NCBI GenBank assembly: GCA_037954235.1
Contig: JBBMOA010000002.1
Location: 12,275,009-12,339,008, forward strand
Reading direction: 5' to 3'
DNA length: 64,000 bases
Origin: Aulostomus chinensis
Lineage: Eukaryota; Chordata; Actinopteri; Syngnathiformes; Aulostomidae
In this document: piece after piece, positions 46,201-60,554 of the stretch
How the letters are laid out: each line of letters starts with the position of its first letter
Numbering within the stretch: position 1 is the stretch's first letter
The notes under the pieces: model-generated
Databases searched by the model: none
Told to the model about the DNA's origin: nothing
Seen by the model: only the letters and a program-made list of their open reading frames with translations
Program-made: the position numbers and the translations under genes

Positions 46201-47456
46201 CAAAGAATTTCTCACCATAGTTCCCACATCAAAACACGATATGATAACATACAGCAGCATATTAAAACTTTGAGCATAATTTTATATCTGGCACAGCCAT
46301 ATTTCTATTGTGTGTTCATTCTTTAACTATGAATGACAAAGTCCGTACACAGTTTTTCATTCTCTATGCCTTTTCTATTCTGGTTACTGCTCACAGGAGT
46401 CACTCCTGAGGCGAGGCGGGTTCACACAGAGTTAATCTAGCAGGGTGCAACTTTACCCCTTTATATGAAAAAAGACCTTTCTGGTGAAATATGAAGCACA
46501 GCTCTCAGGAGCAGCGGGGGTTGGCATTTCCTTGGACATCTGGCTAAAAGTTAATTGAAGCTGCATTTACACTATATCAGCTGAATGAGCTCAGCTAATC
46601 TAATCGGTTCGTATTCTTCAGACTTTAATTGTTATGAAGGTAACTGTGGCTGAGATGATTCATCAGGAAGTGGATGAAACATAAATCTGATGTCTGAAGT
46701 CAGCTGACGTGTGCATAGTGTCAGTAACCAACATGTGTAATAAAGTAGTCTGTCTGTCTGTCTGTGTCTCTGTCCATGACCAGTATTCTTCTCCTGCATG
46801 AAGATAAGAAACTTTTAAAATGCCAAGTTTTAGAAATGAAGTCTCACCTTTGTAAATGAACAGATTCTAGTGATTCGGGACAAAGAATCATGACTATTTA
46901 AGAGGGACGCAGCCCTCTCTAGGGGCCCTGGTATTTACGATGTAAGTGCTGGGGGCAGACATGAAAACGGAACATATCAAGTCTGAGGCCGCACACAGAA
47001 AGAAGCAAAACCACAGAAGAAGAATCAACGCTGCGGGGGTGACTGCAGCGGCGGCAGCAGCAGGAGGTGTGATTGTGTGGGTTTTATCTGCACAAAGAAA
47101 AAGAGGTGAGGGATAAGGTTTTTTTTTTTTTTTGGAGGAATATGTAGAAAAAGGCTCAATCTGAACAGACTGAGCTCCAGTTCTCAAGATTTCTCCTCAT
47201 GAGTGTCTAGTTGTCTAGTTTCTGTACTATCTATTACTATCTATTACTTATAAACTGAATAAATGTGAATATGAAGCTACAGAAAAAGGTACAGTAAAAA
47301 GATGTGCTGTGGGAATTTCAAAATAAAGGTGCAGGTATAAGATGGCAGAGCAAAATATGGATCAATATTCAGACTTTGAGCTCGTTACATTGTATTGTTG
47401 GTCAGGTAATCAATATATTGACAAAAAACAATGTCTCATGACAGAGTTTTTTTGAA
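43263..47456. other. No confident gene
   Basis: A 106-codon frame at 45953-46273 contains protein-like sequence (LQRLSEILKAQVKLHMKGSG, KFQRFLLALES) but lacks clear splice borders. A (CTGT)n run lies at 46748-46775, and poly-A runs near 45365 and 45421. Nothing is assignable. Confidence 0.4.
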
Positions 47457-47828
47457 TCCATCCATCCATTGTCTACTGCTTATCCTGTTAAGGGTCAGGG
47501 GGGGTGGAGCCTATCCCAGCAGCCTTCAAGCGAGAGGCGGGGTTCACCCTGGACAGGTCACCAGTTCATCACAGGACCAACACATAGAGACAGACAACCA
47601 TTCACACTCACAGTCACACCTACGGTCAATTTAGAGTATCAATCAGCCTCGTCCTCTCTTGATGTCTTTGGACTGTGGGAGGAAGCTGGAGTACCAGAGA
47701 GAACCCACACAGGAACAGGGAGAACATGGAGACTCACACAGAAAGATCCTGTGATGGAGCCGGGACTGGAACCAGGAACCTTCTTGCTGGGAGGCTACAG
47801 TGCTGACCACTGCACCACTGCGGCGCCC
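47457..47828 (-). mobile_element. tRNA-derived SINE, complete
   Basis: ATCC tail left, head right (minus strand), with body motifs as in the 16.5-kb copy. The flanks AGTTTTTTT on the left and AGTTTTTTA on the right suggest a short degenerate target-site duplication. Confidence 0.88.
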
Positions 47829-48653
47829 TAGTTTTTTATGTGGAATTTCAATTCAGAGACGTTTAGGTTTGAATATTATAATAATATTCTGTTGAGGAGT
47901 GTAAGACATTGTTTCCTGCATGATGCGTCCTGTGCGGCTTCTCCCACTGACTAACAATGCAGCCAAAGGCCAGTAAATGTCAAGTGCTGCGGTCTGACTC
48001 CCCCTCCTCTTTTTTCCCTCAGATCCTCTTCCCCTGCAGCGAACCTCTGAGGGTTTCACGCTGACTCCCGTCATGCACCGATCACACCGTATCCAGCTAG
48101 CACTGCTCTGCCGGGGTGTAAAGCATGCAGTGATTAAACACAATTATTCATGTGACACCCAGCGGAACAAAACTCTACACAGCATCAACACACTGGTCCA
48201 AGATCTTTTTCCTTGTTCATGGACATGAAGACTAGAGACATTTGGGCTCAATGTGCTGCTAATTAATATTCTTTCAAATGTCAGGAGGCACAATAACAAA
48301 ATATTCTCTGAATAAGCAAGAGGTCAGTGGACATTGTGAATGACTGTTTTTCTTTCTCTTATATTTGTTACTGCACGAAGCAATATGAGGAAAATAACAA
48401 ATTCCTGCGTGTGATCATTAAACTTACCCTGACAACCAAAACTGTTCCTTCCCCCCTGGGTAAGATGAGTAGTCATGCTCCAAAAAATAAACACATACAA
48501 GGGCAGCAGCCTTGTGCGTCCTCATGGGTCAGAACCATTTGACTTGGTAAATTTGAAAAAAAAAGAAAGAAGAAATGAAAAAGGAAAGGAAAATGCCACA
48601 TGCACTTGAAAAAGTGAAATGACTGTTTGGCTGTTTAGTGGAGATTGCAGACT
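47829..48653. other. Non-coding stretch, no gene seen
   Basis: No feature supported. Purine-rich sequence lies at 48555-48600. Confidence 0.45.
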
Positions 48654-48654
48654 A

Positions 48655-48689
<35 letters not shown>

Positions 48690-48727
48690 CATACAGTATA
48701 TATATATATATATACACACATACATAC

Positions 48728-48785
<58 letters not shown>

Positions 48786-48825
48786 CATACAGTATATATA
48801 TATATATATATACACACATACATAC

Positions 48826-48869
<44 letters not shown>

Positions 48870-48901
48870 CATACATTATATATATATATACATACATACA
48901 G

Positions 48902-48941
<40 letters not shown>

Positions 48942-48942
48942 A
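48654..48942. repeat. Complex (TA)/(CA)/(CATA) satellite tract
   Basis: Nearly 290 bases of TA runs punctuated by ACACATACATACATTATA and CATACATACAGTATA blocks. The punctuation recurs about every 90-100 bases, giving a higher-order period of roughly three copies. Much of it is self-complementary. Confidence 0.95.
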
Positions 48943-50884
48943 TGTAAAGAAAGAGCCACACTGGATGCAGCTCAAGTCTATATTTGAACCAGGTTACCGA
49001 GGACCATTATTACCGACGGCCAGGTGGATGAAACCTTGCTTCATGAAAGCGTCAGTGTCGCTGCCCCTCGTGACCCTTAATGGATAAGAGGTATAGAATG
49101 GATGGATGCCTTAAGACAGCACTGCCCTTTCAATGATTCATCCTCAACACAACAAATCAAAACAACAAAATGACGAGGTAAGACAAAAACATGAATAATG
49201 TTAGTTAAATTAACCTTCAACACTAATGAACATTTTCCCATTTGATGCTGTTTACATACGTTGTTTTCATTTTTATGGGATGACATGAATGAGAATTAGT
49301 GACTGTTTAAGCATTCTGCCACCTATGTGGGTTGAACAGAACTTAAGTATTAGATTATATGAAATTCTTGTGCTATTTTTTCAGGTCACATTAGCCCACT
49401 TTTTCTTGTTGTGTTTAGTGTTCTGCTTGAAAGCTGCAAAGAGTTGGTTCCCTATAGGTCGGCCTCCTGGGTCTCTGCAGCGGCGCTCCTCACACCGTCT
49501 TCCCTCTGACTCCCACTGGGTAGCAGATTGTCTATAAACCGGGTCACAGCATTTGGCAGCAACGTGAAGCTCGTGCAGGGGAGGTGGCCCTAGATTGTGG
49601 TGGCTGTGCGTGGGCAGATTCCACTGTGGATGCCAGTCATAGTGGCATAGATGGGTTGTTTAGATGAGTGGGGCGATGATGAGGTTGAATATGATGAAAA
49701 CTATCTCAGAAGAAGGAATCCGAGCATTAGAAGTCTGTTTCTCCAGTGGAGTGCCTTACTCATTTGGATTCAGCTCTCTGCTGAGCACAAATAGACTCAA
49801 ATGTACTACTTTTCAAATTTATTTAAACTCCCTCTACAATTTGTATCCTTAACTCCACCATATAATTGAAATTAACTCAGGGAAATTGATGCCACCCTTT
49901 TCATAATGGAAAGCATAAATTCTTCCCCAGGCTTCCTTTGCATGAGATCCAAATTTCAAGACCGGCATCTGGAATTTGCATTGCAACCCCCATCTATCCG
50001 GGGTTAATTGACTCTTAGAATCCATTTCCACTCCTCGCATTTCTCTGTTGCCTGAGCCATATCAATATCACGTCATTATTCCGGCAAACAAAACAGTTGT
50101 TCGGAACATAACAGACCACATAATCATTTCTCAACCCTGGCTGCTGGTCTAGACTACAGTGTACACTGAGGTGCTGTCAGTTTCCAGCCGCTGTTCTCCA
50201 TCTGCTCACATAGATAGTGCAGTCAATTTCATTTGTGCTGCACTCTTGTTCTGCTCCGCCTGTGTTAGCAGTACAAGAAGCAAAGACGAGAGCAGGATGT
50301 TGGAAACAAAAGCCCAAGGGAGTTTTACCCGTCAGCCCCGGCTAACCCACTCAACAAATAATTAACTACACGCGTCAAATATAACAGTAAAGCACAGGCG
50401 CAGGGTGGATATTCTGACAGTGCGCTAATCTTTTGGCAAACAGAAATTGTCAGAGGAACATGAAAAGGAAAAGAAATCAGCCAGCCATTGAAGAAGTGTT
50501 GCCACAGGAACATTTCTAAGTCACCATAACATTTAGAATCTGCAAGGCATCTTGTGTTCCTTACTCAAGATCCTCGGCGCCGCTCCTGGGATACTGGTTC
50601 TTTTAATTAAACTCGTTGGAGGAATGCAGCAGGCTACGGGTGGCGATGTTGGCCAAACATACGCTATGACCCTGGACCGGAGCGTCCTATTTCCCCCTCA
50701 GGCCTGGCTGTTATCTTTCAGGTACATCCATCTCTCCCTGGGTGCACGTGTGTGTGAGGTTTTGACAGCAGAGTTTGATGTGCAGTCAGTGTGGTTCTAC
50801 TTCTACGGCCCATTGTCTTCCATCAGGCGCTACTGGATGTTATCAGCCTCAGCCAGCCTCAGCCTTCAACAATGCTTCATTACC
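48943..50884. other. Mostly unique sequence; short repeat tail
   Basis: At 49060-49112 GTGACCCTTAATGGATAAGA followed by a GGATGG tail looks like the 3' end of a LINE- or SINE-tail repeat on the plus strand. No gene is seen in the rest. Confidence 0.4.
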
Positions 50885-50885
50885 T

Positions 50886-50918
<33 letters not shown>

Positions 50919-50939
50919 TGTGTGTGTGTGTATGTGCAT
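50885..50939. repeat. (TG)n microsatellite
   Basis: TG run interrupted by a short GA block. Confidence 0.93.
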
Positions 50940-51064
50940 GTATTCTCATCCAAACAATGCTCCATTACACGTCTCTCTAAGGGCTCCCTTAACATTTCTT
51001 CCTGTCTCATTACCCAGTGAGAGTCATGTTATCTGTTCCAGATGAGCAGACCTTTACTGTCTCA

Positions 51065-51065
<1 letters not shown>

Positions 51066-51111
<46 letters not shown>
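51066..51111. repeat. (CA)n microsatellite
   Basis: Uninterrupted CA run about 130 bases from an inverse TG run at 50885, so the two could pair as a long imperfect hairpin. Confidence 0.93.
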
Positions 51112-51114
<3 letters not shown>

Positions 51115-54100
51115 AGTGGCACAAGCTTAAAAACAGGAGCTTGTCTTGATTAATTACTCAGTGTCTGATCACTGTGTGTGTAACACCAAACATACTTCAC
51201 ATCTACTCTGTGTTGTCTTTCCAAGAATCTGATGTGCCAGTTTTGCCTGATCTATAAGTGAAAACAGAGTTGATGTAGGGAGCAGGAGTCTGAATAGTTT
51301 GCAACTAAACAAAATCAGTAAACAGAAGCATATTTAAAATATGCAACTTGAAATAAAGTGGGTTTTACTGTCCTTATTTTACTTTCAAATGTCAAAACAG
51401 AAGAGAATCAAGTTTCTACCTAAATGTTAATTTTCCCCAAATATCTCCTTAATCACTGAGCGAAAAGCAAATGTCAGGAACACAGCGCTATTGAGCTTTC
51501 CCGACAGTGTACTCTCTGTTTGAAAAACTCAAAGCAACACATATATGAATGTCCACAACCAAACAATGGGCCTAAATGCAAAAATGCAGCGTGTGCAGAG
51601 GTGGAAACCTGCAGGCATGTGGGTGGTGCAGGGTGTTCTGAGCGGGAATTCAGGAAGCGCAGTTATCAACGAGTGTGGAGGTGGGACTATTTAGAGAGAG
51701 CCAGGCTGGTTCTCCTAAAAATGATGATGAGCTGAGGGCAGTGGACTGGTCCTAACTCCTTTAGTGGTGAGGTTTCAAAATGTTCAGTCGCCACAACCAT
51801 ATAAAGTAAATACATGCGCTTGTGTTAAGCTGTTGAATTTTTGGATGCGGCAGAACACACAAGCAGCTGAGTGGAAGAGAAGAGTAGAGGACATACAAAC
51901 AAGTGTCCCTGGGTTTGACAGTGTCGTCGCCAGTTTGTCACTGGAATCATCACTGCATGACACGCATTCACAGGACTACACAATTAAATAGCTGCTGCGA
52001 AAAACAGCTGCGTGCAGGTGACCAGCCCACCGTGGAACAAATAATTTGCTCAAATCTGACCCTGCTGTTGCACTGGACCTGGAGTCGGAGAGGACAGTGG
52101 ACAGTCGCCTCACTGCTGAGCCGGGTCCTGCTGCAGCTCCTCTGTCTGCTGGCAGGAGAAGTGATGTGCAGCAGGGTCAGTGTGCAACATGCTGCTCACC
52201 GTCTGGTTCCTAAAGGCTGTACAGTTGCCTGCTGGCCTCAGAGTTGAGGGGACAGCATGTTGTACACTGCTGCTATAAAATCCCTGGTTTTCTAAAGGGA
52301 GTTTGACCTTGAGGAATGACAATGTCACGAGGAAGTCTGCAGAACTGAGCTGATTTTTTTTTTCACGTGAGGTTCTCTGACGTCATGGTTTTTAATCTCT
52401 GATAAACAAATGTCAAGTCCCCTGCAATGAAGCAATAGGTTCTTTCCACATCAGCTGATCTCTGCAGATCTCTGGCCCTCCCAATTAGAACTGTGACCTA
52501 ATTCAGCCAAAAAGTATATTTTGCCTCTACAAGTTCTTATTCCCTTCGTCACGAGCATGTGAAGGCTGTGAGGTGGTCCAAATGAACGAGCTAGCTGGTC
52601 CCGCTCAGCGCTGCTATGAACAGAGCGACTGAGTGTTTTTTCCCTCAAATCAAAGCATTTGTGGACTATTGAGCAAATGGCTGGACAAAGAAGATGTGGA
52701 TTAATTCAGACGATGCCCTTAAGAACATGTAAACTGTTGTTTTTGGGCAGTTTTGCTGTTATTTGTAGTTGGCAGCTACAGGCTGAATATACCGGGCCGG
52801 CTCTTTCTGCTTCCTGGAGTCACAAAGTAGTGATGCAGAGGTGAAGAAAACATCTTTGAGAGATCATGACACCTATTTGTGAGTACCCGGAGGGCGAAAT
52901 ACACTTTTTAGTTGAATTGTCACTTTAATGTTATTATTTACACCTGTGTTTTCCCTTGCGGATTTCAAACTCTTCTTCTGAGGCTGTGACTGAGACGGTC
53001 ACTGAGTCGTGTTGAGTCATTTTGAAAGAGCAGCATCCAATAGATGAAAGTGCAACAGCCACAACTGCTCCCATAGCACAACCCGATCCCTCAGCTAGAC
53101 TGCAGGAGTAGGGAGTCATCAGGAGTAGGTGGTTTGCAGTGATGCAGTTTGGTTGGGTTTCTTGGAGCGCCTTGTCACTTGTTTTTACAAAAGATATTAA
53201 CCACGTCACACCTGAACAAACAGACTAGAGGAGCGAAAACACGTTCAGAGTTCCGAAGTCAGGCCGTCAAACCTGTAAGGAGAGGTCGCTGGTTGCTTTG
53301 TTCTCATCCAAATATTTAAAGTCAATCAGCGTGAACCCAGATGAATGTGATGACAGGGCCAGGCCCTGCAGTCCATCACGTCTAACAAGAATCTGTCAGC
53401 TTATCACGCAACATCTATTGATCATCTGAAGCTGCCCCAGTTTCTCTCCCAGGCCCAGATTGAGGATTTCACAGCAGGGTAGATGTATGAATCACGGTAA
53501 CACAGGAGCTGGTAGGAGGTATAATTAGATGTAATTATTCAACGTTATGCAATCATTTCCTTTCAAGATCTGTGTGTCATGCTGGTGTAACATAATCCTA
53601 ATGTTTCCCTGTGACACTGCATTTACATAATTTGGAATATTTAACTTAAGCTTCCAACTGAAATATGAACTTGGCATGCAGACATTTACAGGCGTTTTAG
53701 TAGGTTATCACATTAAACTGTTTTTGTTTGTGAAGTGAAAAATAGATTAACTGTTATTTTACTGTTAGAACGTCTCATAAAGCATCCTCGTAGGGGACAA
53801 GAGCACCGAGCGTCGGAACAGCTGACCGTAAAAACATGATTTTTTAATGAAGGCCAGCTGCCTAGTTGGCATTTTATCCCTAGTCTCATACACAGTGATA
53901 AACAAGCACTTTAGAGACCATCACATCTGCTGACACCTCCTGACTCACAAGGTCTTCTGAAAAATTAATTCAGGTCTGGTGTATTCTCTAAACCTGCTCG
54001 GCACCTGTGGATGTGCGTTAGCCTGGGCTGTATGCCCTCCTCAATTTAAATCAGTTTGCCTAATTGATAAATGCTATAACTTAATAAGTTGTGACAGAAA

Positions 54101-56259
54101 ATGAATGGTGCTGGTCAGAGCGGGTGTTTGAAGGTCACGGCGTAGGATGATGGTTGATGGATTAATTGCTTTTTACTGGGCTGGAGTATTTTAGCCAGCC
54201 TCAGCACTCTGACACCATCCAGATGGCCATTGCTGGCACGTGAGTCAGGATCCACGCTGGATGGATCCAGGGTCTAGACAGATTCTCTGTGGCACAGACA
54301 GAAGCCTGGGTAGTGTCAAGTTGTTATTTAGAACATCTTTATCTGATGATTACAAGGGCTGTTTGTTATGGTGATGCAAGTCTGTCTACTTTATTGACTT
54401 TTCCCAGGACTGGCAACACATTTAAATATATTTTCTCAGAGAACTGCATTAAATGCAACAGACTGAAATGTTACAGCTGACCCCACAGACGTGGCTAAGA
54501 TTGGAACACACTCGCCGACTCCCCCAATCCTAACAGCAAACAAGCATGAAAGTGAGACAGCGAGCAGCTCATGGTATGAAATCACAAGCGTACTGGTGCC
54601 GAAGCTAGGTTATGCAGGCTAACGCTGGGTGCAGCAGATATGGTGGGAGAGGTAATGACCGCAGACTGATGTCAGGAGGAGTCCGTTCCCCTCACACTCC
54701 GCCAACGAGCCGCGACTAGTACAGACTCAGAAAGACTCGGTGTGATCGTGAATCCTGTAGAAAAGTCAGCTCGTGTATTCCAGCTTGAAATAGTTAGTCT
54801 GCTTTAATACGCTCGCTCAGCTCCACATATACAGTTTGTGTATCTACTCATGACGTACATCTAATCATCCATCATGGCTGGGAGGATTATTATACAGCTG
54901 ATAGACATAGTGGATGCTACCTTTTCAAGATAGATGGTTGATAAAGGTGAGGATACTGGTTTTTAATTAATCAATGGATGGATACCAATGACTCAGGAGA
55001 ATTTGTCCATGTGTTAACCACATAGCACCACACAGTATGTACCTGCTAGTTGTTAGAGTAACCCCTGGTTGACTACCAGGCTCCTCTGCTCCACAGGACT
55101 ATAGAGTCACATGGCTCGTGACATCATCACATTGGATGCATGATTCTGCGGCGATAAAAATAAAAAACTTTTTTTCAGTCAATTGTTGTACTCCGCAGAT
55201 TATAAGCCTGGCTAACACTTGCTGTGAGTTAGTTTCAGTGCAATCTGAGAGACAAGCCAGTAAAATAAGGTTGTAAGATATTATAGCTATTATGACCCGG
55301 GTGCCAAACATCTGCCAAAAAATATCTTGTCCATGACAGAGGGAAAAAAAACACATATTGTAAAAACTAATAATAAAGAAACAGAAAATGTCTTGAAGAA
55401 ATGTTCCGACTTCCTTGAGTGTTTCAGTCTGATAAGTCACACGCTGCCCTCAGGTAGTCTGGGTTGTTAGATCTGTCCGTCTCTTTTCTCCCTCTCATCC
55501 ATCCTTTCAGGAGCTCTATAAAAAATGAACACCTGGGGATGCTGACCTGCTCGCTCTTATTTAAAACACATCATTTCATTTATACCTTTACAATCAGACC
55601 GCCCCTTTAGATCTGAATCTACAGCTCCGGGGAGAGGAACCTTCTAAAAAGTGGAGAGAGACCACATTGATTAGTACAGCAGACTGCCAACATCGATGCG
55701 TTCACTGCCTGTAACGACACTAACGAGCAATTAGCAGAAAGCAATATTCTTCTTGTTGTTTTCGCCTGTTCTTCAAATTTCACAGTTGCCTGAGCATGCA
55801 GGTCATTCCTGTTTGTAAATGCCATCGATTCTTTCATTACTGTGGTTCTCATATTTAAAAAAAAATGCATGGATTAGCAGCAGGGGGGCAGCAGGTCATA
55901 CTGATACATTCTAGTATACAAACACACACACAACATGACGCTGGGTTAAATAAACACTTAACTGCTCCGTCTGACCGCAGGTCAATAGCAGCAGTGCAGA
56001 CGGCCTTGTCACTGGCTCAGCTGCACTTTTTAATTATACAGCCATTGATTAGTCAAGATGTCGATAAGGCATTTAAGCAGCTTAATCCTTGTTGTATTAA
56101 CATGAGCAATGTGGACATAGTTAATGTATTAATTCTCAGCCTGAGGTGGAGGCACTGTTTGTTGCCTCTTGCATTTCAATCTGGTTGACCCGGGTTTGCA
56201 GAAATGCCAATAGAAAGGGGAGATCAATTTGAGCACTGTTGGTGGGAGGGGGAGGCGAA
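51112..56259. other. No confident gene; possible conserved non-coding blocks
   Basis: No domain-bearing or splice-supported frame was found. 53930-54140 and 55960-56130 are non-repetitive and carry homeodomain-type words (TAATTGATAAATG, TTTTTAATTATACAG, CATTGATTAG), which could mark enhancers. Near 52,890 a phrase resembles 1270-1330. Confidence 0.35.
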
Positions 56260-56297
56260 AGTGTGTGTGTGTGTGTGTATGTGTGTGTGGGGGGGCA
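56260..56297. repeat. (TG)n with G-run
   Basis: TG run with one AT interruption, ending in eight G. Confidence 0.9.
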
Positions 56298-59200
56298 GTA
56301 ATGAAGTAAATTCAGTTAAATAGAGCTGATTGAAAGAACAATTTTTCAATTCGGTGCTTTTAAGTCACTCCATTCATAAACAGACGCGAGCTGCATCTGT
56401 GCATTTGTACAGTAGATGAGAGCTTCTGCGGTGGGAATGACTCCATCTCCCTGGAGGGGACCTCCATGGCTCCAGCCCATGAATGGTAAGCACCTCAGTG
56501 TGGAGCCTCCCTCGGCCAAGGGATGGACAGGGAGCACAGGGCCGCCACTCACCGTGACCAGGGCCGTCAGAGCGAAGAGAACAGAGCACTTGCTCTACAG
56601 CTGACTGACAGCAGGTTAATTGACTGAGCCCTGCACGGTGCTGCTCACCAGAGCTTCCCCTCCCCAGGAGGTGTCTCTATTCTCCATGTAAGATAAAGAC
56701 ATTCATACGGTTCTTTGGCAAGCAGATGCTCGTGGAAATGCTCTGGGAATGATGACATAATAGTTCCTGTATAATGTTAAAACCATGTAGTCTCTGGTGT
56801 TTGAGTATTAAAATTAATCAGTGAAATCTGTTGTTTATCTCTCTTCTGAGGGATGTAACAGACTGCAGATGTGTTATCTGGCATATCGTATTGAAATACA
56901 CATCATATTTTTCACTTAAGTTGAAACAAATGGTAGAATATTTCCCTCTCAGATGTTGGGGGACTATAAATATGGAATCTTAATGGAGGATATTCCTTGT
57001 TTTTATCGCCTGGATTATTTCAAAAGGCCAGAGTTGGTGCATGTTAAAACTAGCTGTCGTTCAGTATTTTATTAGCTCCAACCCCAAACAACTTTGTTTT
57101 CTGTCACCTTTGAAGAAGACAAGGAAACCCAACAGAGTAGCGTGTTTCAGGTGTGTAACTGTAGTCGCGACAGCATAAATACTCACAATAACAGTTTGAT
57201 GTGCTGGAGGCTCCTGCTTTATAAGTTGTTAAGCAACACAAGTAGAGGTATCACTTGTAGGAGTCACAGGTTTTACTCCAACTCAGTATAAGGGGCTGTT
57301 TAATATCACAAAGTTTGGACGTCCACCTTTTGTACGGACGAAGGAAACGTTCCCTTCCTAAGCAGGAGCCTTGACCCTCACCTGTGGTCAGGAGCTGTGG
57401 ATGGTGGCCACTCACACTCACACGAGCGTTGCTACGGTGTCTCTCTGTTGCTGGGGGAGGGGCTTGGGCGAGAGGTGGTTATGTACAGTAACTCCAGGTT
57501 CCATGAGTGTTGCCGCAGCCCTCTGGTAAAGCTGTGGCTCCTTTGTGGCTGCTTAGGAGGGGACAGCAGGAGACAGTGGCTCTATGGTGAGCAGCACCAA
57601 GACCCAGAGATCACACACATCAGAAAGGAGAGGCTGAGAAACAAATACCTAACCAAGCACATTCATTTCTCTATTTGTGCATGTTGATGCTGCTGCTGTG
57701 TTTGTTCTCACCACGATCCTCCTGGAGGCTGACCACCGCCCTCCATGTTAAAACCACCAGGCTCAGTACAGAGTTTAAACATCTTTAAAGCCAGAGTAAC
57801 TTTAGCTGAAGAAAACCCACTGCATCCCCGTGTTCTTAACTGAGAGCGTTAACTTCAAAATGGTTTGTGTATTGTAACACTAGCAACTACAAGACACAGT
57901 AGCATTTATCTAAGGTGTTCTAGTACCGTTTTATTTCTTGCTACTACTTTTATCACTACTGTAGTGTCAAATCCCAAGAGAGCGTTTACTGTAACTGAGA
58001 AAAGGTGTATTTTCACTGTGAATTCATTTAGCTTATCATTACTAAGAAGACAAATGTAGTATTTGTTCTCCCAAAACAAACACAGACTCCCTGTAAAACT
58101 ACCTGAATGATTCATCCTTGACTTTACAAGCCAAACATGAATAATATCCAAGAGCTGTGGCTGAGTTAAGAATAACTTCCTGTTGTTTGAGGTGTCTGCG
58201 TTTCTATCACTTTGTATAATTTCAGCTGTGCATGTGTTAGTGTTGTTTGTGTGACTGCAGGAAAGAGACAAACATCAGCTTCCGTGTTGTGCAGCTTTCT
58301 CCCATTTCTTCCTCAGCGTCGTTCCAAAAATCACTGCTTGTACCAGCTCCCGTTAGTGTCACAGCGGCGCTCCATTAAATCATCAAAAAGAGGCAGTTAT
58401 CTTTACTGCAGTGCAGCCTTTCATGCATTTCCTCAGGGAAATAGAAAGCAGCAGTCAGTACTGATAAAAGTAGAGACTTTAAGGACTTCCAGGAATGCAT
58501 CCTGGTGCTGGGACAGGCTCTCATTTCTCAGGCACAGAAAGGTGTCTTTCGTTTACCATCAGGGGATGCAGAACCAGTTTTGGAGATTTGGAGGCTTCAG
58601 GCAAAGACCAGCGAGAGACCTTTCTCCATTCCACCCAACACAATCGTAGCTACAGTATAGAACTAGACTGCTAACATTGGCTAGGTCTGCTAACCTGCGG
58701 CAACGTCAGCATCATGTTCCTTCTCTCTTTGTGGAGTTTCTGGATGTTTTATGATAGAAAATTTTTGTTTTTCTTAATCAGAGAGCTTCCTTCTGCCACT
58801 TTTTCTTCTCAAATCCACTTTAAAAAGACCTTATGGTAACAACGATAATAACCATCTGCCTCCAATTCGACATCCTTTCATTTGGTGCAAATGTAGCACA
58901 CAAACATGGAGGAAGTTGAAGGTGGAGTAGTCGATATAAAGGTGTAATATGGGTACCAGGCCCGTGTTTTTATGTTGGGAGATTGACTTTTTTATCTCAG
59001 ATTATTGTTGATTTGGGGTGACAAGAGGGGAAGGCAAGGAAACGATGACAGAAATACTGGTTCAAAACAACGATGGCAACTCCTGAAGTTGAAGAGCAAA
59101 GGACGCCACTGAAGACTTTTCTCCTGGTAAATGAGCTTTTCTCTCTTCGACTGACTGGCTTTGACATGCGTGCATTGATCTGATTGGTTGAAGTTGATGG

Positions 59201-60517
59201 ATGTTGGTTGACAGATTGTTCATCCAATTAACTGGCAAATATTATGTTACTTTTTTTTGCAGTGACTGTGTACAACTGGTGAAAAATGTTCTATACATTC
59301 TTATAAAAGGAGGCATTGCAAAGCTCTTGATAGGAGGAAGCCCTAAACTATAAACTTCCCATGATGCAAAGGGAAACCCCCTGTGAGAGAAGGGTGCTGG
59401 AGCCCCCACGATGGTCGAAAAGCTTCACCATTACACCATAAAACCCACAGCATCACCCTTTGAGGCCAAATACTGACAGCGGATAAAGTAAACAACTAAA
59501 ATATTTATTAACGGAAGAAGGTTTTACAGCAAACTCTTATCACGACACGGTCTTCAAGTCAAATGACACTTAACCCTTTGAGTACAATTACAGTAGGTTG
59601 GCCAGTTGGATCAGGAGTAGGAACAGTGAATTAATGGATGGATTCCCCCATGGTTCTCCCGTGGTCTTCTATAAAAACATGAACGAGCACATCAGGATGT
59701 AGAAGGCCCAAAACTGCCTCTTTTTAAAAAGTCAAAGTTTAAAGACATTAGCACAACAACACAATGGCCTGCTTTTAGCTGGAACTGAATCCAGAACAGC
59801 ACTGTTATTTTTAACAACCGATGTTTTCTCCCCCCCTTTTTTTAAAACATGTCTTCTGTTCATTTTCACGAGGAGATTTTGCAGTTCAGTTCATACGGAC
59901 AAGTGTTAAACGAAAAGGCTTGTCAGTGCAGTGAAAGTTCATTTGGATTTCGAAAAATCCTCTTGGTTTTTGGGAGGGAAACTGATCAGAGATCTGTACA
60001 AACACAGACTAGTCAAATCCATGATGTTTTTTCTAGGACAGTGAAAAGACACAAACTATGAAAAATACTAAAAGGGTTAAGGCAAGAATAGAAAAATAAA
60101 GAAATAGTAAAAACAATAGAAATGTTGCTTCTCTCTCGACTTGCAACACTCAGATCCTAAGAAGCTGTGGTAGTGAGAATTATTCACATTATCTTACTCT
60201 CTTTACAGAACCCGCCACTTTACATAATATTTACAGCAAAACAACCTATCGCACAAAAAGAAAAGTAGTCCACTAAAATGAACACGTTATTCATGAACAC
60301 AATTAAAAAACTGTATAATTTCATCATATCAGTCAGTATGTAAAAACGATTACACACAGACTTGCAAAGTGGTTTAGAGTTGTCATTATATTTCATATCA
60401 AATCATTCAACAGAGCAATCTGAACAGCTTGTTTTCTGTGATATTTTGTACAAATGTCTGCGCTTGATTGCTGTGTTAAATTTCAATGAGTACAGATACC
60501 ATTTACACTTGTTTTTC

Positions 60518-60518
<1 letters not shown>
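56298..60518. other. No confident gene
   Basis: A minus-strand frame at 56346-56580 (KCSVLFALTALVTVSGGPVL) looks signal-peptide-like and meets a GTGAGT donor, but has an upstream in-frame stop and no recognised partner. Other frames are unremarkable. Confidence 0.35.

Positions 60519-60551
<33 letters not shown>
60519..60551. repeat. (TG)n microsatellite
   Basis: Uninterrupted TG run of about 16 copies. Confidence 0.93.

Positions 60552-60554
<3 letters not shown>

Noticed and set aside
48619..48987. Several Tyr-Ile or Val-Cys repeat frames over 100 codons
   Set aside because: Pure TA/CA/TG microsatellite translated in different frames; not coding.
56346..56590. Signal-peptide-like minus-strand exon (KCSVLFALTALVT)
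   Set aside because: An in-frame stop lies just upstream, the start would be non-ATG, and no phase-matched partner exon was found.
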